This document shows positions 35,514 to 46,844 of a stretch of DNA of 64,000 bases, one piece after another. The notes under the pieces were generated by a model. It was given only the letters and a program-made list of their open reading frames with translations. It was not told where the DNA came from and searched no databases. The translations under genes and the position numbers were made by a program. Each line of letters opens with the position of its first letter. Position 1 is the stretch's first letter. The DNA comes from Sipunculus nudus (Eukaryota; Annelida; Sipuncula; Golfingiida; Sipunculidae), in assembly GCA_026874595.1 (NCBI GenBank), contig CM049309.1:48406079-48470078 (forward strand). The letters run 5' to 3'.

Positions 35514-35796
35514 TGATATTATTTATATGCTATGTCCTGTTTCCCCATCAGGCGTTCCAGAACAAACAAATGATGATTATGTAAACGTAAACGCCACCAC
35601 GGATCTGCCTCCAGTCGCTACAGGAGAAGCCGACTGCTCAACCATGATAATAAGCGAAGAAAACTACGAAGATATAACTGTGACACTGCCGAACCAACTG
35701 CCTCCTGTCGCGCATCCAGGAAACATCGCTAATCACGAACCTCTAAAAAAGAACCAACCTAATACGCCAACTTTCGAGGATAATACTTCAGTCTAG
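30935..35796 (+). CDS. Receptor gene B: FTP (F5/8-like) + fibronectin III + TM + tyrosine tail
   Basis: Exons 30935-30974, 31288-31530, 31891-32097, 32913-33254, 33971-34088, 34541-34590 and 35552-35796 encode 414 residues with the same phases as gene A. Signal peptide residues 1-16 (MFVLLCLASRF then IAVSA). The FTP domain lies at about 21-165 with NIALFKPAYQSS, AVDG, WWTVDL and LQLCEAKVLGYS. It is shorter than in A by two residues in exon 2 and six in exon 3. Fibronectin III is at about 171-280 (TKYTVEM, LQPNTSYTVKIVAW). The membrane helix is at about 290-317 (GPGGIAAAILGSF). Tail: Tyr343 (YVNV) and Tyr372 (SEENYEDI) are present, but the third position is His395 (NHEPL, codon CAC 35734-35736) where A and C have tyrosine. 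It is the most diverged ectodomain of the three and fully open, so probably functional. Confidence 0.82.
32101..32130. repeat. (CA)n-(TA)n tract just inside intron 3 of gene B
   Basis: Follows the exon 3 donor directly (GTACACACAAACACACAC then TATATATATA), at the same position as the (TA)n tracts of A and C. Confidence 0.8.
34791..35030 (+). repeat. tRNA-derived SINE, intron 6 of gene B
   Basis: Opens with GGCCTGGTCAATCCAGTGG (box A-like) and has GGTTCGATCCCC (box B, 34827-34838). The tRNA-unrelated body (CTGGCCCGTCAAAAG, CACCCGGTCCTCAGGT, GAGCCATGGGGAGGGTCTC) is shared with the copy at 44525 in gene C. Confidence 0.6.
35467..35511. repeat. (TA)n microsatellite upstream of gene B exon 7
   Basis: About 22 TA units ending 40 bases before the last-exon acceptor. 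Gene C lacks it at the same place. Confidence 0.9.
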
Positions 35797-36510
35797 TATC
35801 CTTTACAGCGGATCCTTTATCTTTCTGAAATATTTCAGATGTTGCTTAAATAATATTTTTATGATGGAATATCACAGGTATAATACACATGGACACATAG
35901 GATCCCTTGGCGGGAAAGCAAAATTAAAAAAATACATGGCATGGGTTTCTGTACCATATGTACACAACTATATCACATTAACAATAGAGCTTGTATGGTT
36001 GTAAGGTTTTCTATCAGACATATATATTACAGGAACAATAATGTATAGACTATAATGGTTGCAATATTTTATATACCATGTATCATACAAGAACATTTTC
36101 ATAAATTATATGGGTTGCAAATGATTCAATAAAATATATACAGAACAGGAACAATGGTACAGGCTTTCTTGGTTGCAAAGGTTCCATACCATATGTATAA
36201 AACAAGAATAAATGTAATGGTTAAATGGGTTAATACCACATAAAACACCAGACTTATAACTGAAGACTTCTTTCCGATGAACTGTATCCATCAAGCATGG
36301 ACAGAGTGGACATAACTGACGCTTTCCATGACTGTGCTTCGTGTGACAAAACAGATTGGGCACAATAAAACAAAAGGAGGAGGCCATGTGAGGCATCAAA
36401 TCGACCTTGTTGGAAAATCCGCCGACAGAACCACGGAAACACTTATGATCCGATCCATCGACCACGTCTCAGATTAGAATTTTATGAACTTGTTAGGAAT
36501 TTGTCAGGGT

Positions 36511-36542
<32 letters not shown>

Positions 36543-38319
36543 GAAGGTAGAGTAACCCTCCGGCGTAAAGTACTCTATGGCCTTCAAACAAGGCCAGAGC
36601 GATATAACACTGTGTTATATATAATATATGTAATGAATTACATAGTGGCAGGGAAGAATTAATGTATTATGTATCACAGACAGTATTTATATCATACACT
36701 TATAATAATACAGAAAGCCACGGGCTCCGGACCTGGGTTTAATGTTGATGCTGTACCTAAATCACTTTTGATCTTATTTTCACTCTTGGGGGCTGTAGGT
36801 CGCGTTCTATTTTATAACAGCTTACGGATGTTGCCTTCATTAAAAAACTGTTAAATATATTTAAGCACTAGTTTTATTTGTTTGTCTACAAGCACATGTT
36901 AGCACATGCTAATAAAGCTTAAAAAGACACGTTTGACTTGTAAATGTGATCACACTACTCATGATTATATATCTGTTTTGTTAGAAGAAACTTTAACGTT
37001 GTAGTGTATGAGCTAAACATATACAGAATGTTAGATCATCAGGACCGTTAATCCCACTGGATGTACAAATAGGACCACAAAATGCCCTGTGGCAACTAAT
37101 ACAATCCACAATTTCACAGGATCGGGCACATTACAAGTAAAATAGTTTCCTTTCAATTTTCACAGCACACATATGATGAAGGAAACAATCATAGGACTTT
37201 AAAATATTATGACGTCTTTAGGCATTTTTTTAAATAAAGCCGGCCATACACGAGGCGACATGTCCTGCAAATCTAGATAAAATTAACATGCATCAAGCAG
37301 AACTTCCAGGAATCAATCATTATTTGGTTTGGTATTATTTTATTTATCAATATAAGTGCGTATGACGAAAATTTATTCTGCCTAGGACATGTACTGTCTT
37401 GTTTCTCTTTATTAATATAGATCTATAAGTAAAATAGGTATTTTGGGATAGCTACACAACTTCTTCTGAGTTTCCTGTTGTTCGCGCAAAACACATAGCC
37501 CCCTCATCAGACACGGTGAAACCACGGACGGTCACATCATCACAGGATAACATGATCAATCGTTATATATTAGTCGCCTTTTGCCTAATATCGCACGACA
37601 AGTCGCAGGAAAAAGAATCATTTTCCTTCTTCTGCGACATGTCACGCAACTCATGAAAACGTGCGACTAATCCCCATACGTGTGTTCTGCGACTTGTCGC
37701 GCGACATGTCGTCTCGTGTATGGCCAGCTTTAAGCATTTCCTGTGCACGTGCATGTAACATGTGGTAGGTATGCATCTTTTCAGTTCAAGAGGGTACGTT
37801 TAGTTGGATTGTTTGGTTTGAATTTTTATTGTTGCGACAAGCAGTTCCAGCAATTCTCACAATTACTGAAATGAAGAGGTATATTTTTTGGTTTTTTTTG
37901 CTATGCTACACACCTTATAGTTGTATTAACTCGCATTAGTACTGGTGTTATACCACTTGGTGTATTGGTGATATATTTATCGCAAATTCCCAAGTTTTAT
38001 TCGATTAAAATTATATGTCAACCTAGATGAAATTTACACAGATGAAGGTGTTATCCTTTCTGCGAGCAGCCTCGCTAGATTATCTATTAATTACCGAGGT
38101 CAATATGTAGAGCATAAAAACATTGTCTAGATTGACATTGGATAAATCAGAAAGCATTAACAATCCTAATTCCAGTTATATGCTCATTTTTATAAACTGC
38201 ATTTTTTAAACAACAACATGCGACATCCTTTATGAGGAAATGTTTAGGTATTTTTCAACAATATTTCATGATGTTTTTTATGTTGTACTGAAGCTCTTGA
38301 CAGATCCGTACCATTCACC
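35797..38319. other. 3' flank of gene B and intergenic DNA
   Basis: The part 35797-36500 aligns with 45493-46260 downstream of gene C (ACAGCGGATCCTTTATCTTTCTGAAAT.., CATGGCATGGGTTTCTGTACCATATGTAC, and AGGCATCAAATCGACCTTG). AATAAA at 36128 may serve as a polyadenylation signal. (CA)n is at 36510-36535. An inverted-repeat pair with GCGACATGTC/GACTTGTCGC-like words (37560-37735 against 37240-37270: GCCGGCCATACACGAGGCGACATGTC and GACATGTCGTCTCGTGTATGGCCAGC) hints at a short non-autonomous transposon spanning roughly 37240-37730. No gene is supported. Confidence 0.45.
37242..37730. mobile_element. Possible non-autonomous element with inverted ends
   Basis: GGCCATACACGAGGCGACAT near 37242 is matched in inverse orientation by ATGTCGTCTCGTGTATGGCC near 37711. 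The ends match over about 20 bases with one mismatch. The interior of about 450 bp holds further GCGACAAGTCGC-like words and no credible ORF. A MITE-type element is the simplest reading. Confidence 0.5.
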
Positions 38320-38480
38320 GCCCTGAAGAAGCCAACTCTCCATATTTAACAGCTATATACCGCCTGCAAGTGTATGTCTGGTATGGAAATATCTTCCGGG
38401 TAGTCTGCAGACTCCCTATAACCAGTCTTCAGCGGTAAACCTGACACCTACAGTCTTTGCGATATAAATATGTATTACCG
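38320..38480 (+). promoter_or_regulatory. Upstream block shared by all three receptor genes, copy C
   Basis: Third copy of the shared block (CTCTCCATATTTAACAG, TCTGGTATGGAAATATCTTC, GTAGTCTGCAGACTCCCTA), about 1.8 kb before the gene C start codon. Confidence 0.35.
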
Positions 38481-38739
38481 TTTATATATCTACGGCATGG
38501 TCGAGTAATCTTAATGGAATGAATGGACATCAGTTTTGTTTTATGGTAACTTTAATTTGTAAAACCACGGTGGGCGTACAAACAGAGTGTTGTTCTTGTC
38601 AGATATCTTGAGATTGCCAATCTAAAATGTAGGATAATTAAAATAAGGGAATCTGGCATCATTGGTTAATTTTTGTACTGTAGAACAATCCTAGGCCATC
38701 TTAAGAATTAAAATTTTCACATTTTCCCCACATATTAAT

Positions 38740-39240
38740 ACATCTTCATACGCCCATCTAAGACGGGACGTATTATGGTATACCCACGGTCCGTCTATCT
38801 CTCCGTCTAGCCGTCCGTCCATTAACTTTAAGTGTCGCCGCAATAACTTACTAAGGCTATGATGGATGTTCACGAAACTCACCAGAACTACTTACCAATA
38901 AATTTCACCCTAGTTCGATTATGCAAAAATCCACGCATATTTTATTGGACAGAGGGCACTAGGCTACTTCTTGGTGTCGCCGCGATAACTAACCAGAAAT
39001 ATGTTTGAAAAAAAAAACTAAACAGAAATATTTATCAATTTAATATATCGCCTTCACCTTCCAGTAAAATCCATGAATATTGAATGAGGTCAGAAGTCAC
39101 CAAACTTTGATGGCGCTGTTACTTACCAAAACTCTGATGGATATTCATGAATTATTATAAATGTTAACTAGAACAGTTTTTCATCTGTTACATTCTCAGC
39201 AGAATTCACGAATATTTAATAAGGTCAGAGGTCACAAGAT
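38740..39240. repeat. Interspersed repeat of the CGTCCGTCCATTAAC..GTCGCCGCAATAACTTA type
   Basis: Contains a CCGTCTA/CCGTCCGTCC run followed by repeated phrases (GTCGCCGC.ATAACT, GATGGATGTTCACGAA, AATCCACGCATATT, GGTCAGAGGTCAC). A related fragment lies at 58950-59270 next to the CR1-like LINE. This looks like a dispersed multi-copy repeat. No terminal structure was resolved. Confidence 0.45.
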
Positions 39241-40147
39241 ATGCGACCAGCGAATTATGCAATATTTGCATTGCTCTTGTGTATGATGGGGATACCTAAG
39301 GGTAGCCATCGAGAAAAAAAGAAATGCAATATTGGGAAACCCTGGATTGGATATCGATAATGAAACGCTAATGAAGAGGTATAACATTATTTCATGAGGC
39401 AATGTAAGCGCTATGTGTTTAGACTGCCCTGCAATATACGGGTAGACTCGCATTCTTCAAATTTGAAAAAGATGATAACTATCTATTATCTTCTGTTTAA
39501 CCATATGTATTTCCATGTCATCCATTATCGTATCAGCCCTCTTCCATAAAGCAATATATGTATGTATATGGCCATACTGTTTCATGTGTTATTTATTTAT
39601 AAGCTAGAAAGGAGATTCACAGAAACGTTCGTTCCTCATTATTAGGTATGTTTTCCTATCGTTTGAACCACACCTTTTCTGTCTGCATCATTCTCAACAT
39701 ATAAATATAATACAAGATTATATATACAGATAAAGAGTGACACCTACATACAGATAAAGAGTGACGCCTATTTATTGTCACACAAAGTGTTACTCTTTCT
39801 CTTTGCCTACACTTCGACTACAGACAAAGAGGAGCAAAACTCAAAATTTACAATACTTTGTTTAAATATTTAAACTTCCTGTTCATATGGTCATGTTCCG
39901 AAAGCTTTTATATTTCCAGATTGGACGACAAGTGGCAGCGACATATCATTATATAGTCCTTTTCACAAGTCTTTTACAAATGAAAGTGAAGCTTATCCTC
40001 TCACACATTCTAAAGTGGATGAGAGACTAGAGACTTAATACCAGACGAAAAACTTAATAGAAGTAACCACCGTTTTTGTTTTACAACTTCTTGGTCTTCG
40101 ACAATCTGTGTGATTATATCTTGAATTACGTATTACATTGAAACTGC
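39241..40147. other. Upstream region of gene C
   Basis: No gene. A short tandem phrase (CAGATAAAGAGTGACACCTA, then GAGTGACGCCTATTTATTG) near 39730-39775 recurs near 46655-46690. The stretch 39985-40110 is related to 24545-24650. Only the last 60 bases before the start codon match the A and B upstream DNA. Confidence 0.4.
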
Positions 40148-41797
40148 ATGATGTATGTTCTTCTCTGTTTAGCCTTCAGATTCATAGCAGGTAATAACGA
40201 AGATGACGTATGCTAAAATATAACGAAACAGAATTTAAAAATCTAAAAGAAAAAGGTTAAAAAATCTGTTAAAGCCTTTTGAATTTACTTACATCTATCG
40301 CAATGTACTGAGTGCCTTCTTATTAACATTAACACATTATAGAAGAATTATGAACACTATGTAATATATTTTGTTCTTTTGTACATCTACAACTGATCCA
40401 TTAATTTGATTTGGTAATTAGAGAAACGTATGTTTTGTATTCTGACTGTAGTTTCAGCATTGACGAAAATTACAAACATCGCCCTTTTCAAACCAGCTTA
40501 CCAGTCTAGCACGGCTGGATATGGTCTTAAATATGTAAACCACGCTGGGCTGGCCGTGGATGGAATCGTGACACACCCGGGAAAACCTCTCAATGGATGT
40601 GCTTCAACATTCGATGAACATAGGGAGGAGGAGTGGTGGACCGTTGACTTCCGGGAAATCCATGTTATTTTTTATATTTCACTCTATGTGATGAAAACAA
40701 GTGAGATTACAAATTTCATAATTCTGAATTCCGTCACATATTTTAACACTTCAAGTAGATGGGCGAGAAATAAATATAAAGCACATGACATCAATATAGT
40801 CGGTTCTCCTCAGAGAGACCCATCAATTCGGAGATATTTGGAACTATTTTATCATCAAACAATAACCACTCATTAAATCATTCAAGTACCCTTCCAACTA
40901 TTTAGGAAGAATAAATCACCCTGTTCTGCAAAATCTATTAGGGAAATAAAATCAACTAAATATCAGTGAAAGCTGTATGAATTCTAAATTTATTGTGCAC
41001 ATATATATTGAACACGGTAAAAACTTTTCATTTGGTAAAATTGGTCGGTCTATATTTATTATATTTTTTACATTTTATGAGGGCTTTAATAAGTTCTCAG
41101 CATTTTAGAAATTACAGACATGTTGGTGAATTCAAGCATTTTATTTGGCATCTTTCATTAGATTTAATAGTGTGTACCCTCCTAAGATGTATTCGTAACA
41201 TAATGCAAAATTTCAGGACAATTAGATGAACCATGGAGTTCTTCCGAATCATTGCGGAGAACTCTTGAAAGGAATAGTTCGAAGGTTTGGCGCCTTATTG
41301 TACATTTAGCCAATAATAAAAACAATACTGTCAATTTATGTCAGGCATTCGGGCAATTTTATTGACACAGTATTAATAAATAAGATCCTAGTTTATCGAA
41401 GTCTCAGATGATGTCTATGTATACATCCAGCAGGTCGTACCAGCCCTAACACATAAGCCCAGTAATCTGCTTTTTGTTGCTTTGTCCTATGCTTCTTATA
41501 AATAACAGATTAAGGCGACCAATAACACATCAAAAAGATGCATTTTATTGTTTCCCTTTCCCAGCATTTCCAGTTCATACATCTGTACACATTGGGGACA
41601 ACTTCACTGATCTAAACTGGCGAACATGTCTTCCGGAAGGCAACGATGACCGTGGCCAGATTGGAGTTTACAACTTTACATGAGCTCGGCAAACAACTGG
41701 GCAATGGCTTCTAGTGAACCAAATGCATTTTTTTCGTGGTAGTTTACAACTCTGCGAGACCAAGGTGTTTGGATATAGTTATGAAGGTACCGCACAA

Positions 41798-41801
<4 letters not shown>

Positions 41802-41846
<45 letters not shown>
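41802..41846. repeat. (TA)n tract just inside intron 3 of gene C
   Basis: About 22 TA units beginning 15 bases after the exon 3 donor. Confidence 0.95.
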
Positions 41847-41850
<4 letters not shown>

Positions 41851-44524
41851 AGTCAACCTCAAGAATAACCCCTTTGTCATAAAGGAAAATCAAGTGAATT
41901 AATTTAGTGGACGGGGTTACAATGTATTGACGTAAACATCCGAGTTAGGTAATTCTATTTAGATAAGCAAGGTCTAAAGTTAAGTGTCAGTCTGATCGTT
42001 ATTATCACATACAGAAAAGAAATTTTTAAACCCTTTTTTATGGAAACAATTTACACACAGTGAAAAACAATCTCTTGAACCTTCATAATATAAAAATGGA
42101 AATCATAATCAAGTTGTAAATAATATGTAGAAAAACCCCATGACTACACTAACACGCAAAATGGGTACATAAACAGGTAGGTGATTTTATTTTGTTTTGT
42201 AAACTATGGCTGACTGATGTCTCCCATTATCAGCACGAGTATGAATAATTAAATAAGAAACACAGTTGGACACGACTATTTGTAAAACAGAATATACAGA
42301 TCCGCTGCTTTTTATCATTTAGATACTTACACTACGTCGATCGTATCATTAAGGAAGTATATCCCACTATATTATGTTATCTCTTCCGCTGAGTCATTCA
42401 TTCGACAGTTCTTCCGCTACTGTTCCAATTGCAGCGGGACTCTCTCCGCAGATAACATTCTGTCTTTGCACTGTATTCGGTTGATCGAAGTGGCGTATTT
42501 CTCCGTCTAAAAAATCGGCCTACATGAATCATTCATCACAAGTAATACAAAAGTCTTTCCGGGGCCGCCATAGTTTGTTTCTGATATTGCAAGTCTGATG
42601 TAGGAGGAGTAGACCATTACTGAGTTAAATTCATATTTTTTCTTCAGGACTGAAGGAACACTATGTTAACCCTATGAATTTAGTAGTGGGAGAGACGTCG
42701 GTGAGTTTCCAGTTTCGTTTGCTCATGAACAATTCTGAATCTTACCTGCTTATGAATGGTAACAATGTGACAGAGTACACGGTGGAAATGCAAGAACGAA
42801 GCTCGTCTAGATGGTTCGTCAAAAATACGATACAACAACGTGAGGCGGGTTCAGTAGAAAACGTCCCACTGGATGGATTACAGCCAAACACTTCTTACAC
42901 TGTGAGAATTGTTCCATGGTACATGAGAAACAAGGAAATGTTACGGAAGAATATGAGGAATGGGACAAAATTCCGGACCTTGCGTACAAGTTAGTACTTT
43001 TGTAAGAACTACTCGTCGACATGATCAATAAAGTTTAAATTGAACTTTTAGAATATTCATGCCCCAAAAATAATAAGATGTTACGGTTACACAATTTTTC
43101 TTGTGCTAGTTTGAGAGTAAAACAAAGTCAAAAGTTCATATAGGCATTCAACAAATAATAATATCAATATATTTGGTCAATATAAAAATAATATACATAT
43201 CTTTTGTAAATATCTCAGTTGTTTAAATAAATTATAACAGTTTTGATGAAGGGACGTGGTTATTGGAAAGGTTCCTTGCTTTGAAGAAACTTTTCATAAA
43301 TGCAATCACCCTAATGTTTAATAGTTTGCAGCCATCTTCATTTTTTCAATGTGAACATGATGTTGATAGATTACTCTGTGCCGAATACCCATTAACGTCA
43401 CGGTATTGAAGATTGTAAATGCCTTCAGTTTATAATAATATTCAAGTTGACATCCATCATGGTAGGACACAAGCGGCAAAAACTTCATTCTTACATACTT
43501 TTTATATTTCCTATGTTACTCTCATAAGTTTGAGTTATTTACACTTTTCCCGGAAAAAAAGTTTAATAGAAATATTCATGTCACTGAGATAACCAATTGT
43601 GTTATTAAACATTTACTATCTGGTTCGTACTGCTTTCGCTGCTTAATTTGAACATTAACAATAAATCTACCTATTATAGATCACATTACGGAGACAAATG
43701 CAGGCCTTGGTCCTGGGGGTATTGCTGCGGCTATCCTTGGATCACTTTTGCTCTTAATCGTCATCGTTGGGGCCGTTTTGTTCTTCTTGTATTTCAGGTA
43801 ACTGGCAGCAAAATCATGACATTCATTTTTTTAACAATCGCTTTAAAAGGCTAACATTCGTCATGTAATATGTCATGTAATGCACGTAATGTGTATTAAC
43901 TTTAACATTATTAAATATATTGAATAATGAAATATGACCAATCTGACAATTTTGAATTTCTATATATGTTTTTATTTCAAACCGAAATACGGTGTGTCTA
44001 CAGGCAAAACGCGATTTCAAATGCAGTGATCAGACCATTACAAAAACCAAATTACCCTTTGGATAAATCCAGATTTGAAAGTAACTTTTACTAGTGGACC
44101 TCAGAAAATAACCCTGCCCTTGTTCTCACACATCCATAATCACATTTGCCTTCTAAATCTCTACAGATTTTGTCTGTACAGTTTTATATGCAGGAGTGAG
44201 AAGAAGAGCAGGGTTTTATATATTTATAGAATATCTAGAGTATTTCTTAAATTCTAATTACACTCTGTTTCTTTTACCAGGGGAATATTCCAGAATGAAC
44301 ACAGAGATGTTTCTTTTGCCAAACGCAAAGGTATTTTTTTTCTGCAAACTTCTGTTCGGCTGACAATAACCAGTTCAGTGCAATATCATTGAGATGAAAA
44401 TTGTGCTATTAAACCCGTACAATTCTTTTGGTAGATGGAAAGTAGTGTTTCTTATATGATATATTAAGAAATAAACATGTCTGGTCGAGCTAGATGAAAC
44501 ATGATCATGCAGATAGTATGTCTT

Positions 44525-44740
44525 AGGGGCCTGGTCAGTCGAGTGGTAAACACGACACGGGTTCGAACCCCGGCGTGGCTATGAGAGTAGGTTGTACTGG
44601 CCCGTCAAAAGTCGGTTGTTTCACCCGGTCCTCAGGTTTCCTCCACCCCTACACACACCACCGAACACCTTTATCCGAGCCATGGGGAGGGTCTCATTTT
44701 AGAAATTAATACGAGTTGTACGTGAATGTTTTCAGGGAAG
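44525..44740 (+). repeat. tRNA-derived SINE, intron 6 of gene C
   Basis: The best-preserved copy: GGCCTGGTCAGTCGAGTGG as box A region, GGGTTCGAACCCC as box B (44559-44571), then a body shared with 34791-35030. It is not a functional tRNA, because no cloverleaf closes after box B. Confidence 0.6.
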
Positions 44741-45492
44741 TGCAGAAACAGACAAATACAAAAGACGTGTAGGCGACGGAATCGCCGAGAATAGCAAACA
44801 AGAAAAAGTATTTAAAGAATTATATTTCTTTAAAATGATTACATATGTTTAAATGGTAAAAACGTTGCTGATTGAACGGCCAGTGACAAATCTAATCATC
44901 TTTCGCGTAAAACTTGTATTGGGATGAAAAGCAAAAGCGACCACGTTTTAACTCTCCACTCCAGCCAATCCGGTTGCTAAACCGGTATCTGGATAAAGGG
45001 TGAAGTCTTTAATCTTGTCGTTATACTCGCCGTCGTGAAAGAGCCCAATTCTCATTATTCTGTCAGTGTGTGGAAAATAGTTCAATTTCTTCACAGCAAG
45101 TTTCTCGCCATGCCATGCTATGTAATCATATATGATGAAGATGCCATTAAACAAGTGCTGTTGATGATTTCATGCGCCTTAGATAGGGGTGTATAGTTAT
45201 TATGTCTCATGATAATATTTATATGATATGTTCTGTTTCCCCATCAGGCGTTTCGGAACAAACAAATGATGATTATGTAAACGTTAACGCCACTACGGAC
45301 CTGTCTTCAGTCGCTACAGGAGAAGCCGACTGCTCAACCATGATAATAAGCGAAGAAAACTACGAAGATATGACTGTGACACAGCCGAAGGAACTGCCTC
45401 CTGTAGCGCATCCAGCAAACATCGTTAATTACGAACCACTAAAAAAGAACCAACCTAATACGCCAACTTTCGAGGATAATACTTCAGTCTAG

Positions 45493-46745
45493 TATCCTTT
45501 ACAGCGGATCCTTTATCTTTCTGAAATTTTCAAGATGTTGCTTATGTGGATTTATTTTTGATGGAAATTCAAAGTAATAATACACAGGCACACATACGAT
45601 CCTTGGCAGAGAAGCAAAATTTGAAAATGCATGGCATGGGTTTCTGTACCATATGTACACAACTGCATCACAGGAACAATAGAGATTATATAGTTTGTAA
45701 GGTTTTCTATCAGACATATATATAAGGGAAAAATAAAACATAGGCAATAATGGTTGCAATATATTATATACCGTATGGATCATACAAGAACATTTACAAA
45801 GGCTATATGGATGGAAAAGTATTCTATATAATATATACAGTAAAGGAACAATGGTACAGGCTTTTTTGGTTACAAAGGTTCCATACCATATGTATAAAAC
45901 AAGAATAATTATAATGGTTAAATGGGTTCATACCACATAAAACACCAGACTTACAACGTCCTTCAGTGGCGTCTCAAATGTCAGCCACGGGGCATTATCG
46001 TGGATGAAAGTGATGAAACTGAAGACTTCTCTTGGATGAACTGCATCCACCAAGCTTAGTCAGAGTGTACATTACTGACGTTTTCCTTGACTGCCATCCG
46101 TGTGACCCTCTCAACGGATAACGTCTACTTTGGTCACAATAAAATTAAACAAAAGAAGGAGGCTATGTGAGGCATCAAATCGACCTTGTTGGAAAATCTA
46201 CCGCCGGAACCACGGAGACACTTATGATCCGAACCACCGACCACGTTTAGAATGATATGAACTTAAATAAATTTGTCAGGGTCACATACACACATATTTA
46301 TGTATATGTAATGAAGAACATAGAGGCAGACATAGGGTGAATGTATTATGTATCACAAACAGTATTTATATCACACACCCCTAATTATATACAGAAAGCC
46401 ACGGGCCTCGGACCTGGATTTACTGTTGCAGCTAAACTTGAATCACTTTTGATCTTATTTTCCCTCTTGGGGGCCTGTAGGTCATGTTCTTTTATATAAC
46501 AGCTTAGGGATGTTGCTTTCATTAGAAAACTGTTAAATATATTAAAGCACTGATTTAATTTGTTTATCTACATGCACAGGTTAGCGCATGCGCATAAAGC
46601 ATACACACACTTTTTACTTGCTAAATATGTTCAATCTACATACATACATACATACAGATTAAGAGTGACGCCTATTTATTGGCACACGAGGCGTCACTCC
46701 TCGTCACTAACCTACACTTTGAATACAGACAAACACGACTACACC

Positions 46746-46752
<7 letters not shown>
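45493..46752. other. 3' flank of gene C
   Basis: Paralogous to 35797-36900 downstream of gene B over most of its length. No ORF of note. GAGTGACGCCTATTTATTGGCACACGAGGCGTCACTC near 46665-46702 is a short imperfect hairpin. Confidence 0.4.

Positions 46753-46802
<50 letters not shown>
46753..46802. repeat. (TA)n microsatellite
   Basis: About 20 TA units with one TTTA interruption. Confidence 0.9.
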
Positions 46803-46844
46803 GTGTGTCATAAAAAATAGAATCAACGGCCTCTGACTCTCAAA

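Larger units (their letters stand above)
40148..45492 (+). pseudogene. Receptor gene C: A/B mosaic copy with one premature TGA
   Basis: Exons 40148-40190, 40452-40700, 41565-41786, 42648-42989, 43680-43797, 44281-44330 and 45248-45492 have the same lengths and phases as A, except that exon 3 is one codon shorter (total 423 codons with the final stop). Codon 137 is TGA (41681-41683) where A and B have TGT for a conserved FTP cysteine. The frame is open on both sides, so this is a single nonsense change in an otherwise intact gene. Unless rescued, it would end the product at 136 residues: a secreted, incomplete FTP fragment. Downstream, fibronectin III (LQPNTSYTVRIVPW), membrane helix (GPGGIAAAILGSL) and tail tyrosines (DDYVNV, SEENYEDM, NYEPL) are all preserved, which points to recent inactivation or a polymorphic allele. 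Exons 2-4 are A-like and exons 5-7 B-like. Confidence 0.75.

Noticed and set aside
41681-41683. TGA in gene C as a selenocysteine codon, since it replaces a cysteine
   Set aside because: A Cys-to-Sec swap is a one-base change, but the paralogues use it as a structural cysteine in an extracellular domain, and no SECIS-like hairpin was recognised in the 3' flank. Nonsense mutation is simpler.
44525-44600. tRNA gene, from the perfect box B GGGTTCGAACCCC
   Set aside because: No acceptor stem pairing or complete cloverleaf, and a shared SINE body follows it in two genes.
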